A DNA stretch of 44,420 nt, taken from positions 1 through 44,420 of the forward strand of contig CALSMP010000016.1 of NCBI GenBank assembly GCA_943787485.1, in the 5' to 3' direction. The position numbers and the translations under genes are program-made. Positions within the stretch are counted from its first letter, which is position 1. Every line of letters begins with the position of its first letter. Origin of the DNA: an uncultured Luminiphilus sp. GTDB lineage: Bacteria; Pseudomonadota; Gammaproteobacteria; Pseudomonadales; Halieaceae. This document shows positions 16,377-23,541 of this stretch, in pieces. The notes beneath the pieces are model-generated. The model did not search any database, was not told the origin of the DNA, and saw only the letters and a list, made by a program, of their open reading frames with translations.

Positions 16377-17591
16377 TTATTGAAAAATGGATGAAGACGG
16401 CCCGATTTCGTCCGCCACGGTCCTTAGATAAGCGCCGTCAAGCCCATAGAAGTCGACCGCATTCAGTCCCAGAATGAGCTTGCCGTCCTCCTGAGGGAAT
16501 CCTTTAAATGTATCGGTGTAGTACTTTTGTGTATGAGGCCAGGTACCCTCTGGGTGGGGGTAGTCGCTACCCCACATAATTTGGTTAACCCCGATAACGT
16601 CTTTCATTTCCAGATCTCGGCGCGGCACGCAAGAGGCCCCAATGCCGCAGTTGCGCGCGAAATATTCGCTCGGCGCCATGCTCAGGTGGGATCTAAAGTC
16701 ACCCAACTTGGCCGAAAAGTGGACGTCGGTGTAGTTGTGATCGAGCAGGGTAAGCCAGGAGGGCACCATAAACAGCGTGCCTCCCTCAACGACCATGGCC
16801 TTTAACTTGGGAAAACGTTCAAAGACACCGCCCCACAACATGAAGGTGAGGGGTCTATACAGCCAGAACATGACCTCGGATACATAGCAACCCATAGCAC
16901 CAGGTAAATCGTCGCTGCGGTCCTCGTTGGGGAAGTCTGGGCCAAAATATTCATGTAGGGGAGCGGGGCCGGAATGAAAATGGATAAAGATGCCCAGATC
17001 CTGACATACCGCCCAAAAGGGGTCATATTTCTTGTCATGGTAGGGCGCGTGTTCCCCCCAAAGCGTGGGCAGCATGACGCCCTTCAGCCCGTTTTCGGCG
17101 CACCAGCGAACCGCCTCAATTGCCTGATCGACGTCAAACAATAGAGGAATGGAGGCGACCCCGAGATGCCGCTTGGGGTCGTTGGCGACCAGCTCAGCTA
17201 GCCATCGATTGTGGGCCATGGCTCCCGCCCATTGGAGTTCAGGTACTGCATCCCGGGGAGATAGCCCTAACCCCGCACCAAAAGGCGGTGTATTGTGTTC
17301 CGTGATGCCGTCGGGAAAGACGATTTCGGCGGCAATGCCATCTTTCGCCAGCATTTTTTTACGCTCTTGATAGTCCCACGCGCCGGTCAGCTCCTGTTCT
17401 ATCGGCGCGCGCCATTCGTCGTTGATCTCCTTGATCAGAAACTGCTTTTCAGCCTTGTTCATCATGTCGACCTGAATGTCCACCGCCATGTCGATGAAGT
17501 CGTGATACTTCGTTTCGACATAAGGCTTGTATTGCTGGATCGGCAGGCCGGCATGGCAATCCGTTGATACCACGAGTAAGCGGTCGCTCAT
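16377..17591 (-). CDS. Amidohydrolase-2 family metal-dependent hydrolase or decarboxylase
   Basis: This 404-residue TIM-barrel enzyme keeps the metal ligands of the amidohydrolase_2 group: Asp-x-His in STDCHAG (about 9-15), His in FIHFHSGP, and the late Asp in WGSDYPHPEGTWP. Members hydrolyse C-N or C-C bonds or decarboxylate (ACMSD-like). ATG 17591 follows GGGAGA. It is 27 bases upstream of the Rieske gene and 131 bases downstream of tetR, so it is the first enzyme of the operon, possibly with its own promoter. A paralogue at 31338 has lost most of the metal ligands. The substrate is unknown; hydrolysis of a ring-cleavage product is a reasonable guess. Confidence 0.87.
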   Translation of the reverse strand: MSDRLLVVSTDCHAGLPIQQYKPYVETKYHDFIDMAVDIQVDMMNKAEKQFLIKEINDEWRAPIEQELTGAWDYQERKKMLAKDGIAAEIVFPDGITEHNTPPFGAGLGLSPRDAVPELQWAGAMAHNRWLAELVANDPKRHLGVASIPLLFDVDQAIEAVRWCAENGLKGVMLPTLWGEHAPYHDKKYDPFWAVCQDLGIFIHFHSGPAPLHEYFGPDFPNEDRSDDLPGAMGCYVSEVMFWLYRPLTFMLWGGVFERFPKLKAMVVEGGTLFMVPSWLTLLDHNYTDVHFSAKLGDFRSHLSMAPSEYFARNCGIGASCVPRRDLEMKDVIGVNQIMWGSDYPHPEGTWPHTQKYYTDTFKGFPQEDGKLILGLNAVDFYGLDGAYLRTVADEIGPSSSIFQ

Positions 17592-17722
17592 GATGGTTTT
17601 CTCCCTAGTGAAAAAGATGGTGTGTGAAAAATTTGATTCAGTAACCCGGTCTGGTGGGACCGAGGTTGCCCGCCAAGTAATTTCAGCGGCGTATCAACTG
17701 TCGGGGCAAAGACCAACATGAC

Positions 17723-18364
17723 TCAGTTGGCTTCCAAGGCGGGTGGTTGGTGGGCTTCAATTCCTTTAACCAACCATTCGACGGTGCGTAAAAAATTGGG
17801 TGTTGGCAGCGCAGGATCAGTCTGTGCTTGATCTTCAGCCAGACTCGAGTAGAGCAAGGCGGTTATATCAGCCTGCGCCGTGGCATCAGCCAATGCCGGT
17901 GCCGGGTATTTTTGGGTGGCGAATTCGGCGTGAGCAAGACTGATGACGACGTGAGCCAATGATTTGCAAATCTCAGCGGCAGCAACGGGGTCAAATCCAG
18001 CTTTAATCAAAAAAGTGAGCATTGGTTTGGTATATCCGGCAATGGCAGCATGGTTCTCAGGCGTCAGATGGGCGGCGAGATTGGGTCGAGCCAGAATGAC
18101 CTCCCGCAGCTCACAGGACCATTTGAGAATGGCGGTCTGCCAGCTCTGGTCGGCGGGAAAGCTCGGTGTTTTGCTTCGGAAGTAATAATCAAGCAGAGAG
18201 GTAATCAGCTGCTCCTGCTTGCCCACCTGCTTGTAAAGTGTGCGGGTTGAGCAGCGAAGCGTTGAGGCGAGGTTGCGTGCCGTGAGGGCGCCGGGTTCAC
18301 CGCCCTCGATAAGGCCGAGGGCGGCCTCATAGATCGTGTCTGAATCGAGTAGCGGTCTCGGCAT
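17723..18364 (-). CDS. TetR-family transcriptional regulator
   Basis: This 213-residue regulator has a clear N-terminal TetR helix-turn-helix: TIYEAALGLIEGGEPGALT leading to LASTLRCSTRTLYKQVGKQ (about residues 10-52). A helical C-terminal ligand-binding domain follows. TetR proteins are usually repressors released by a small ligand. It is divergent from the P450 operon and is the first gene of the minus-strand catabolic operon, so it probably controls both and itself. The 326-base spacer holds several inverted repeats, listed separately. The ligand is probably a pathway intermediate, perhaps a CoA ester as with KstR-type regulators; this is inference. Confidence 0.9.
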   Translation of the reverse strand: MPRPLLDSDTIYEAALGLIEGGEPGALTARNLASTLRCSTRTLYKQVGKQEQLITSLLDYYFRSKTPSFPADQSWQTAILKWSCELREVILARPNLAAHLTPENHAAIAGYTKPMLTFLIKAGFDPVAAAEICKSLAHVVISLAHAEFATQKYPAPALADATAQADITALLYSSLAEDQAQTDPALPTPNFLRTVEWLVKGIEAHQPPALEAN

Positions 18365-18433
18365 GTCGCGTTTATTTCCTTCCTAGTCTGTGGCTCAGCT
18401 GCTGCGACGCTTGTGAAAACCTGTTGCTATTTA

Positions 18434-18494
18434 ACCGAGCGCTTGGAGTCTACAGCTCGGATTCTTCATACCAGCGCTACAAAACCAGCGCTGG
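18434..18494. promoter_or_regulatory. Cluster of three AGCGCT palindromic cores
   Basis: AGCGCT occurs at 18438-18443, 18473-18478 and 18487-18492. The third copy sits in the perfect 10-bp palindrome CCAGCGCTGG (18485-18494). ACCAGCGCT is a direct repeat at 18470 and 18484. The cluster lies between divergent tetR and the P450 gene, so it could be a multi-site operator. Confidence 0.4.
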
Positions 18495-18540
18495 CTAACA
18501 GGCGTATTCAGCTCATTGGCGCCGGCACTAAAACTTTTAA

Positions 18541-18555
18541 GAAAACGTTGTTTTC
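18541..18555. promoter_or_regulatory. 15-bp inverted repeat, candidate TetR operator
   Basis: GAAAACGTTGTTTTC is two perfect 6-bp arms around a 3-base centre, about mid-way between tetR and the P450 gene. Size and symmetry fit a TetR-dimer site. I did not find a second copy in the window. Binding by the adjacent TetR is inference. Confidence 0.5.
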
Positions 18556-18607
18556 CTAATTGATGGTGTAGTAAAACGGACGGCTCGTCAATGTTCTGAA
18601 TGTTACC

Positions 18608-18621
18608 GGCCGAGGTCGGCC
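18608..18621. promoter_or_regulatory. 14-bp inverted repeat upstream of the P450 gene
   Basis: GGCCGA-GG-TCGGCC is a perfect 6-bp inverted repeat, 70 bases upstream of the P450 start. The 2-base centre is too small for a stable RNA loop, so a protein-binding site is more likely than a hairpin. Confidence 0.35.
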
Positions 18622-18690
18622 TCGACGAAAACGCGACAATGCAGAGCTACGCCACCTCTTTTTGGACCCTTTTGAAGGAGCAAACGCCTC

Positions 18691-19962
18691 ATGACAACCT
18701 GCCCATTTACTCACCCGCTTGGCTTGGACAGCTATCGCGATGGCATGCCCTACCAGCAGCTTGCCGCGCTGAGAAAGCAGGGCAGCTTCGTGCACTTTGA
18801 CGACCCCGATAGCGGCGTCCCCTATTGGGTAGCAGTCAAGCGAGATGCTCTGGATTTTGTATCCCAAAATCCGAAAATTTTCTCCTCACAGGTCGCGGGT
18901 CCGTTTCCTATGGAGCCACGCTCTGACACCGAACGAGAGACGACAGCTGTGATGAACGCCAACAGTTTCATCGCCATGGATCCGCCAGAACATATGGCCC
19001 ACCGTCGCGTTGTGAGAGATGCGTTTACACCCCGTGCGGTGGCCGCCATGGAACCGTGGCTTCGCGAGCAGGCGAAGGCTATCGTCGATAGAGTGGCAAA
19101 CAAGGGTGCCTGCGAGTTTGTCGAAGAGGTGGCGGCGGAGCTGCCATTGATGGCTATCCTTGAGCTACTCGGAGTGCCTCAGGAGGATCGCAAACAGTTC
19201 TTTGAGTGGACCAACATCATGGCATTTGCCGACGATCCGGATATCAGCACCGGCATGGAGGAGGCGAATACCGTTGCCTTCGAGGTCATGCTGTATGCGA
19301 TGGAGTTGGCGAAAAAGCAGCGCCAAGGTTTTACTGGGCCGGTCATTCAAGCCCTGCTCGAGGGCGAGGTGGATGGGGTGCCAGTCAGTGACGAGATGTT
19401 CGCTTGGGTGTTTATCTTGCTTATGGTCGGCGGTAATGAGAGCACCCGTACGGCCCTAGCCCACGGAATGCGCTTACTGATGGAACATCCCGACCAGTTA
19501 CAACATCTGGTGGATCACCCTGAGGACATTCCAACCGCCGTCGAGGAGATGCTGCGCTACAACACGGCGTTCATCAGTATGCGAAGAACCGTGACCGAAG
19601 ATGTCGAGTGGAACGAATACCGCTTTAATAAAGGTGAGAAGATAGTCATGCACTATCACGCGGTAAACCACGACGAAGATGTGTTTGGTGATGACGCAAT
19701 GAGTTTTGATATTCATCGCCATAAACGCGTACCAGCATTGAATCGGGAGCTGCGCTCATTCGGCATTGGGGAACATTTTTGTTTGGGGATGAATTTGGCG
19801 CGACTCGAGATGCGGGTAATGTTGGAAGAAATCCTGCCGCGACTCAGGAATCCAACATTGGCGGGAGACATTACCTACATGCGCTCCGCTTTCATCAATA
19901 CCATCAAAGCAATGCCAATAGAGTTTACTCCGGAGTCGCCATCGAAGCCGGCAGCGGCTTGA
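18691..19962 (+). CDS. Cytochrome P450 (bacterial class I, CYP125/142-like)
   Basis: This 423-residue soluble P450 has the I-helix motif VGGNEST (246-252), the ExxR motif E286-M-L-R289 and the haem loop FGIGEHFCLG (357-366) with Cys364 as the haem ligand. DPPEHMAHRR (about 97-106) is the typical substrate-region C-helix entry. It hydroxylates a hydrophobic substrate with O2 and electrons from a ferredoxin. Its general look is closest to the CYP124/125/142 group that oxidises steroid or isoprenoid side chains, but that assignment is by pattern only. ATG 18691 follows AAGGAG. It leads a six-gene operon to 25502. No ferredoxin or ferredoxin reductase is encoded in the window. Confidence 0.92.
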   Translation: MTTCPFTHPLGLDSYRDGMPYQQLAALRKQGSFVHFDDPDSGVPYWVAVKRDALDFVSQNPKIFSSQVAGPFPMEPRSDTERETTAVMNANSFIAMDPPEHMAHRRVVRDAFTPRAVAAMEPWLREQAKAIVDRVANKGACEFVEEVAAELPLMAILELLGVPQEDRKQFFEWTNIMAFADDPDISTGMEEANTVAFEVMLYAMELAKKQRQGFTGPVIQALLEGEVDGVPVSDEMFAWVFILLMVGGNESTRTALAHGMRLLMEHPDQLQHLVDHPEDIPTAVEEMLRYNTAFISMRRTVTEDVEWNEYRFNKGEKIVMHYHAVNHDEDVFGDDAMSFDIHRHKRVPALNRELRSFGIGEHFCLGMNLARLEMRVMLEEILPRLRNPTLAGDITYMRSAFINTIKAMPIEFTPESPSKPAAA

Positions 19963-19978
19963 TTTTAGGGAGGAGTCT

Positions 19979-20755
19979 ATGACTGACGGCCAACAACGCC
20001 TCGCGGTAATCACCGGTGGCGGTAGCGGTATGGGGCGAGCCTGGGCGCGGCGGCTGGCTAGCGAAGGCGCGCGGGTAGTGCTGCTTGATTTGAATGAAGC
20101 GGGCATGGCAGAAACGGCTCGTGGTCACGAGGAGCGCATTAGCTTTCGGGCGGTCGACGTAACGGCAACCGGGGACGTCGCCATGGCATTTGATGACATT
20201 GAACGCGCACTTGGCCCAATAGACCGTGTGGCGAATGCTGCCGCGATCATGCCCTTTGGTCGATTGCTCGAGCAGGATCCAAAGCAAATAAATCAGGTCA
20301 TGTCGGTCAACTACAATGGATTGGTCAATGTTGCCGCCGCCGCGTTGCCTCCCATGCTCGCTAGAGGGCGGGGTGAATTCATCAGTTTCTCCTCCATGAC
20401 CGGTTTGATACCGGGGTTATTGATGGGGGCCTATGCAGCCAGTAAGGCGGCGGTTCAGTTCTACAGTGAAATTCTCTATCACGAGAACAGGGACTCGGGA
20501 GTGCGCTTTTGCTGTGTATGCCCGCCGGCTGTTAATACCGCGTTGTGGAAGCAGGCCGAGGCAACCGTGGTCCCTAAGCTCCCGAGTAAAGGCGAGACCC
20601 TCGAGCCAGATCAGGTGATTGATGAGATTGAACGCTGTCTGCAGGCGGGTGAGCCCTTTGCGTATCCGGGAAAGCAGACACGAGTTGGGGTATTGATGCG
20701 TCGTTTTTTCCCGGGGTTTGTGTGGCGTGTTGCGCATCAGGCAGAGGGCTTTTAA
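19979..20755 (+). CDS. SDR family oxidoreductase
   Basis: This 258-residue classical SDR has TGGGSGMG (about 12-19), Asp in LLDLN after beta-2 (NAD preference), NAAIMPFG and the catalytic YAASK with Ser in FSSMTG. ATG 19979 follows a strong GGGAGGAG site, 16 bases after the P450 stop. That spacing suggests it oxidises the P450 product (alcohol to aldehyde or ketone). The C-terminus (RRFFPGFVWRVAHQ) is basic and aromatic and resembles SDRs with a membrane-associating tail, but no transmembrane helix is clear. Confidence 0.88.
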   Translation: MTDGQQRLAVITGGGSGMGRAWARRLASEGARVVLLDLNEAGMAETARGHEERISFRAVDVTATGDVAMAFDDIERALGPIDRVANAAAIMPFGRLLEQDPKQINQVMSVNYNGLVNVAAAALPPMLARGRGEFISFSSMTGLIPGLLMGAYAASKAAVQFYSEILYHENRDSGVRFCCVCPPAVNTALWKQAEATVVPKLPSKGETLEPDQVIDEIERCLQAGEPFAYPGKQTRVGVLMRRFFPGFVWRVAHQAEGF

Positions 20756-20873
20756 GTCGGCCAATTCACGCACCTCGCGTTTGGTGGCCGGCACAGGTAG
20801 CTGATGGCGTGGTTTGGCCACCCCCCAAAGGGACGATAGTGCGGCGCGGCTTTGCTCGTATACTAGATCCACG

Positions 20874-22142
20874 ATGCTAACTACGGAATTCGGTATGTCG
20901 CCGGAAGAACAAAAGCTCGCCCTGGACTTGGCCTATCAGCCACTGGATCTTGGCCCTATCACGCTGTCTAATCGCTTTATTAAAGCGGGGGCGAATGAAA
21001 ATATGGCCCTTCGCGGCCTGCCCACCACGGCGCTGGTGAAGCACCACGAAGCGCTTGCGCGCGGTGGCGTAGGCCTGACCACGGTGGCTTACCTGTCGGT
21101 GACCAAGGACGGACGGACCCTGCCAGACCAGCTGTGGCTGAGTGAGGAGGCGGTGCCCGCACTACGTGTTGTGACGGATGCGGTGCACGCAGTTGGAGGT
21201 AAGATTGCGGCCCAGATTACCCATGGCGGATCCTTTGTGACCGGTATCTTTCAGCCTCGGAGGCTGTTGAGTTCGATGTCTGGTTTCAATGCCGCTGGCT
21301 TGCTTCGCGGAAATCTTCTTCGCCGTGCGATGAATGAGCAAGATATGGATCAGATGGTGGGGCACTTTGTCGCGGGAGCGATTAAGTGTATGGAAGCTGG
21401 CTTTGATGCCGTCGAAATTCACATGGGCCATGGGTATCTGTTAAATCAATTTCTCTCGCCCATGGATAATCAGCGCACTGACGAGTACGGCGGCAGCGCC
21501 GAGAATCGTGCTCGCTTTCCCGTGCGGGTTTTACACGAGGTTAAATCGGCGGTGGGCCACCGCATGGCGGTGCTCGCCAAGATCAATGTGGCGGATGGTC
21601 GACGCAGCGGTGCCACCGTGGAAGATGCTATCGTGACGGCCAAGCTTCTAGAGGAGGCGGGTGCTGACATGCTCGTGTTATCGGGTGGTCGTAATGTTGA
21701 GTCCGGTTGGTTTATGTTTGGAAGCAACATGAATCTTGAGGCCATGCAGCGGGTTTTGGGCCGATGGTCGCTGAGCGGTATGGCGATTGGCGCGACAGCG
21801 AAGACCGCGCCAAAGATTACGTTCAAAGAACTTTATTTCTGGGAATACTCAAAGCAAATTCGCGCAGCGGTCACTGTTCCCCTGGCGTATTTGGGCGGCG
21901 TAAAGTCTGCCGATAATGTGGCAAGCTGTATGGCGGAGGGATTTGAGGCGGTCGTCATTGCCCGCGCCTTGTTGCGAGAGCCTGATCTGGTTGCCAAGTG
22001 GCGGAATCACCCGGAAGAGGCTTCGCTGTGTGACAACTGCAATAGCTGCATTGCCTATATTTATCATCCCGCGGGTACCTGGTGCATTCATCGACCCCCG
22101 AACTCTCTTGAGGACAATCAAATGATTGCCACTTCCTTATGA
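20874..22142 (+). CDS. NADH:flavin oxidoreductase with C-terminal 4Fe-4S motif (OYE/dienoyl-CoA-reductase-like)
   Basis: This protein of about 422 residues has an old-yellow-enzyme TIM barrel: AVEIHMGHGYLLNQFLSP supplies the substrate-binding His/His pair and the Tyr proton donor, followed by RTDEYGGSAENR. Near the C-terminus CDNCNSC and a fourth Cys 11 residues later form a probable 4Fe-4S site of the trimethylamine-dehydrogenase/dienoyl-CoA-reductase type. The FAD/NAD(P) domain that normally follows is absent; the protein ends about 23 residues later. It could reduce an activated C=C of an enone or enoyl-CoA using a separate electron donor. The start is uncertain: ATG 20874 is used, ATG 20895 and an upstream 20814 start are alternatives, and none has a strong ribosome site. 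Confidence 0.85.
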   Translation: MLTTEFGMSPEEQKLALDLAYQPLDLGPITLSNRFIKAGANENMALRGLPTTALVKHHEALARGGVGLTTVAYLSVTKDGRTLPDQLWLSEEAVPALRVVTDAVHAVGGKIAAQITHGGSFVTGIFQPRRLLSSMSGFNAAGLLRGNLLRRAMNEQDMDQMVGHFVAGAIKCMEAGFDAVEIHMGHGYLLNQFLSPMDNQRTDEYGGSAENRARFPVRVLHEVKSAVGHRMAVLAKINVADGRRSGATVEDAIVTAKLLEEAGADMLVLSGGRNVESGWFMFGSNMNLEAMQRVLGRWSLSGMAIGATAKTAPKITFKELYFWEYSKQIRAAVTVPLAYLGGVKSADNVASCMAEGFEAVVIARALLREPDLVAKWRNHPEEASLCDNCNSCIAYIYHPAGTWCIHRPPNSLEDNQMIATSL

Positions 22143-22179
22143 CCAACGTGAACGCAGTTTATGCGCTGCTAAAAAGACC

Positions 22180-22632
22180 ATGTTAAAGCTTGTTTATGAT
22201 CATCATATAACTGCCCCCGTAGACGTTGTTTGGGAGGTCGTCACTGGTTTTAGTGATTACGGCGAATGGAACAGTTTTACGCCGGCATGTGACGCCGAGT
22301 TGCAACCCGGTGCTCCCATCACGATGACGGTAAAACTGGGCCGTCGGGTGATCAGGCAAACTGAATCGGTGTCCGAGGTGGTGCCGAAATCCCTTTTCGA
22401 ATATCGGATGAAGCCCCTTGGCCCGTTTTTGCGTAGCTATCGCCAACATAGAATCACCGCCACAGGGCCCAACGACACCCAGTATCAGTCGGTGTTTGTC
22501 TTGTATGGATGGTTGTCGCCAATCGTTGGCGCCCTGATGGCGAAGGATCTCAGAGCCGGTTTCGAGAGAATGTCTCGGGAATTAAAAAAGCGAGCGGAGA
22601 GCGTGGCCACTAAACTCGTTCAAAGCGACTGA
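22180..22632 (+). CDS. SRPBCC family ligand-binding protein
   Basis: This protein of about 150 residues begins LKLVYDHHITAPVDVVWEVV and continues FSDYGEWNSFTPAC, the START/Bet v1-like pattern. It is a probable paralogue of the gene at 1364. The fold offers a hydrophobic pocket for a lipid or steroid. ATG 22180 is chosen, although the ribosome site is weak; a longer frame from 22126 would overlap the upstream flavin enzyme. It sits between that enzyme and an SDR in the P450 operon. It may bind a substrate or aid cyclisation/aromatisation; the function is not established. Confidence 0.8.
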   Translation: MLKLVYDHHITAPVDVVWEVVTGFSDYGEWNSFTPACDAELQPGAPITMTVKLGRRVIRQTESVSEVVPKSLFEYRMKPLGPFLRSYRQHRITATGPNDTQYQSVFVLYGWLSPIVGALMAKDLRAGFERMSRELKKRAESVATKLVQSD

Positions 22633-22665
22633 GCGCCAGCGCGTAGCCAAGTAATGGAGAGCTCA

Positions 22666-23541
22666 ATGAAAACAGATCAGCGTGTAGCCCTAGTCACCGG
22701 TGCGAGCCGCGGTGCCGGCGCGGGTATCGCTCGAGCTCTCGGCAGTCACGGTTTTACCGTTTACGTCACCGGTCGATCCGAGGTGGTGGGATCCGCAAAG
22801 GCGTGGGATGGCTCGGCGTTGCCGGGCACCATTCACGAAACAGCCGAGGCGATCACCTCGCTTGGGGGTGTCGGCATTTCCGTGCCCTGTGACCATGCTG
22901 ATGACGCGGCGGTGGCGGCAGTTTTTGAGCAAATTCAGGCCGATCAGGGTCGACTTGATCTCTTGGTCAATAATGCCACCTATATGCATCCCGAGCTAAT
23001 CACGCCGAAACCCTTTTGGGAGAAATCAATTGACGCAGGTCAAATACTCGATGTCGGTTTGCGTTCGGCCTACGTGGCGAGCTGGCATGCAGCCAATATG
23101 ATGGCCAAGCAGGGCAGTGGCTGGATTGTTTTTGGCAGTTCCTTTGGTGCGAACTGCTATATGCATGGTCCTGGTTACGGTGCCCAGAAAGCGGGCATCG
23201 ATAAGTTGGCGGCGGACATGCAGCATGACTTTAATGGAACCGGAATCCATGCCGTCTCTATCTGGATGGGACCCCTGCGAACAGAGCGGGCCAAAAAGGC
23301 GGCCGAAGTGCACCCAGAACAATATGAGGAGATCATGAAACTGGCGGAGAACCCCGAATACACGGGGCACTTAATCGTCGGGTTAATGACTGACCCTCGA
23401 GGGCCTAATTTCGCGGGTAAAACCGTCATTGGGGCTGAGCTTGGACGGGAGCTTGACATAGATGATGAAGGTGCATGGCCGCCTTCCCACCGCGAGATGT
23501 TAGGTGGTCCTGTCGAGCGCTCGACAGCTGTTATTTACTGA
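22666..23541 (+). CDS. SDR family oxidoreductase (DHRS1-like subgroup)
   Basis: This 291-residue SDR has TGASRGAG (about 11-18) and VYVTGRS after beta-2, where Arg suggests NADPH. NNATYM follows beta-4 and YGAQKAGIDKLAADM holds the catalytic Tyr/Lys. The segment WMGPLRTERAKK and the long C-terminus match the DHRS1-like branch. ATG 22666 with GGAG six bases upstream is preferred over ATG 22654. The stop overlaps the start of the DUF3604 gene (TGATG), so both are translated together. The substrate is unknown. Confidence 0.87.
   Translation: MKTDQRVALVTGASRGAGAGIARALGSHGFTVYVTGRSEVVGSAKAWDGSALPGTIHETAEAITSLGGVGISVPCDHADDAAVAAVFEQIQADQGRLDLLVNNATYMHPELITPKPFWEKSIDAGQILDVGLRSAYVASWHAANMMAKQGSGWIVFGSSFGANCYMHGPGYGAQKAGIDKLAADMQHDFNGTGIHAVSIWMGPLRTERAKKAAEVHPEQYEEIMKLAENPEYTGHLIVGLMTDPRGPNFAGKTVIGAELGRELDIDDEGAWPPSHREMLGGPVERSTAVIY

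Noticed and set aside
22197..22213. Near-match of the GATCATC-TATAACT string to the region at 3180-3195
   Set aside because: The second copy is inside the SRPBCC coding sequence (codons for Asp-His-His-Ile-Thr), so the similarity is most likely chance.
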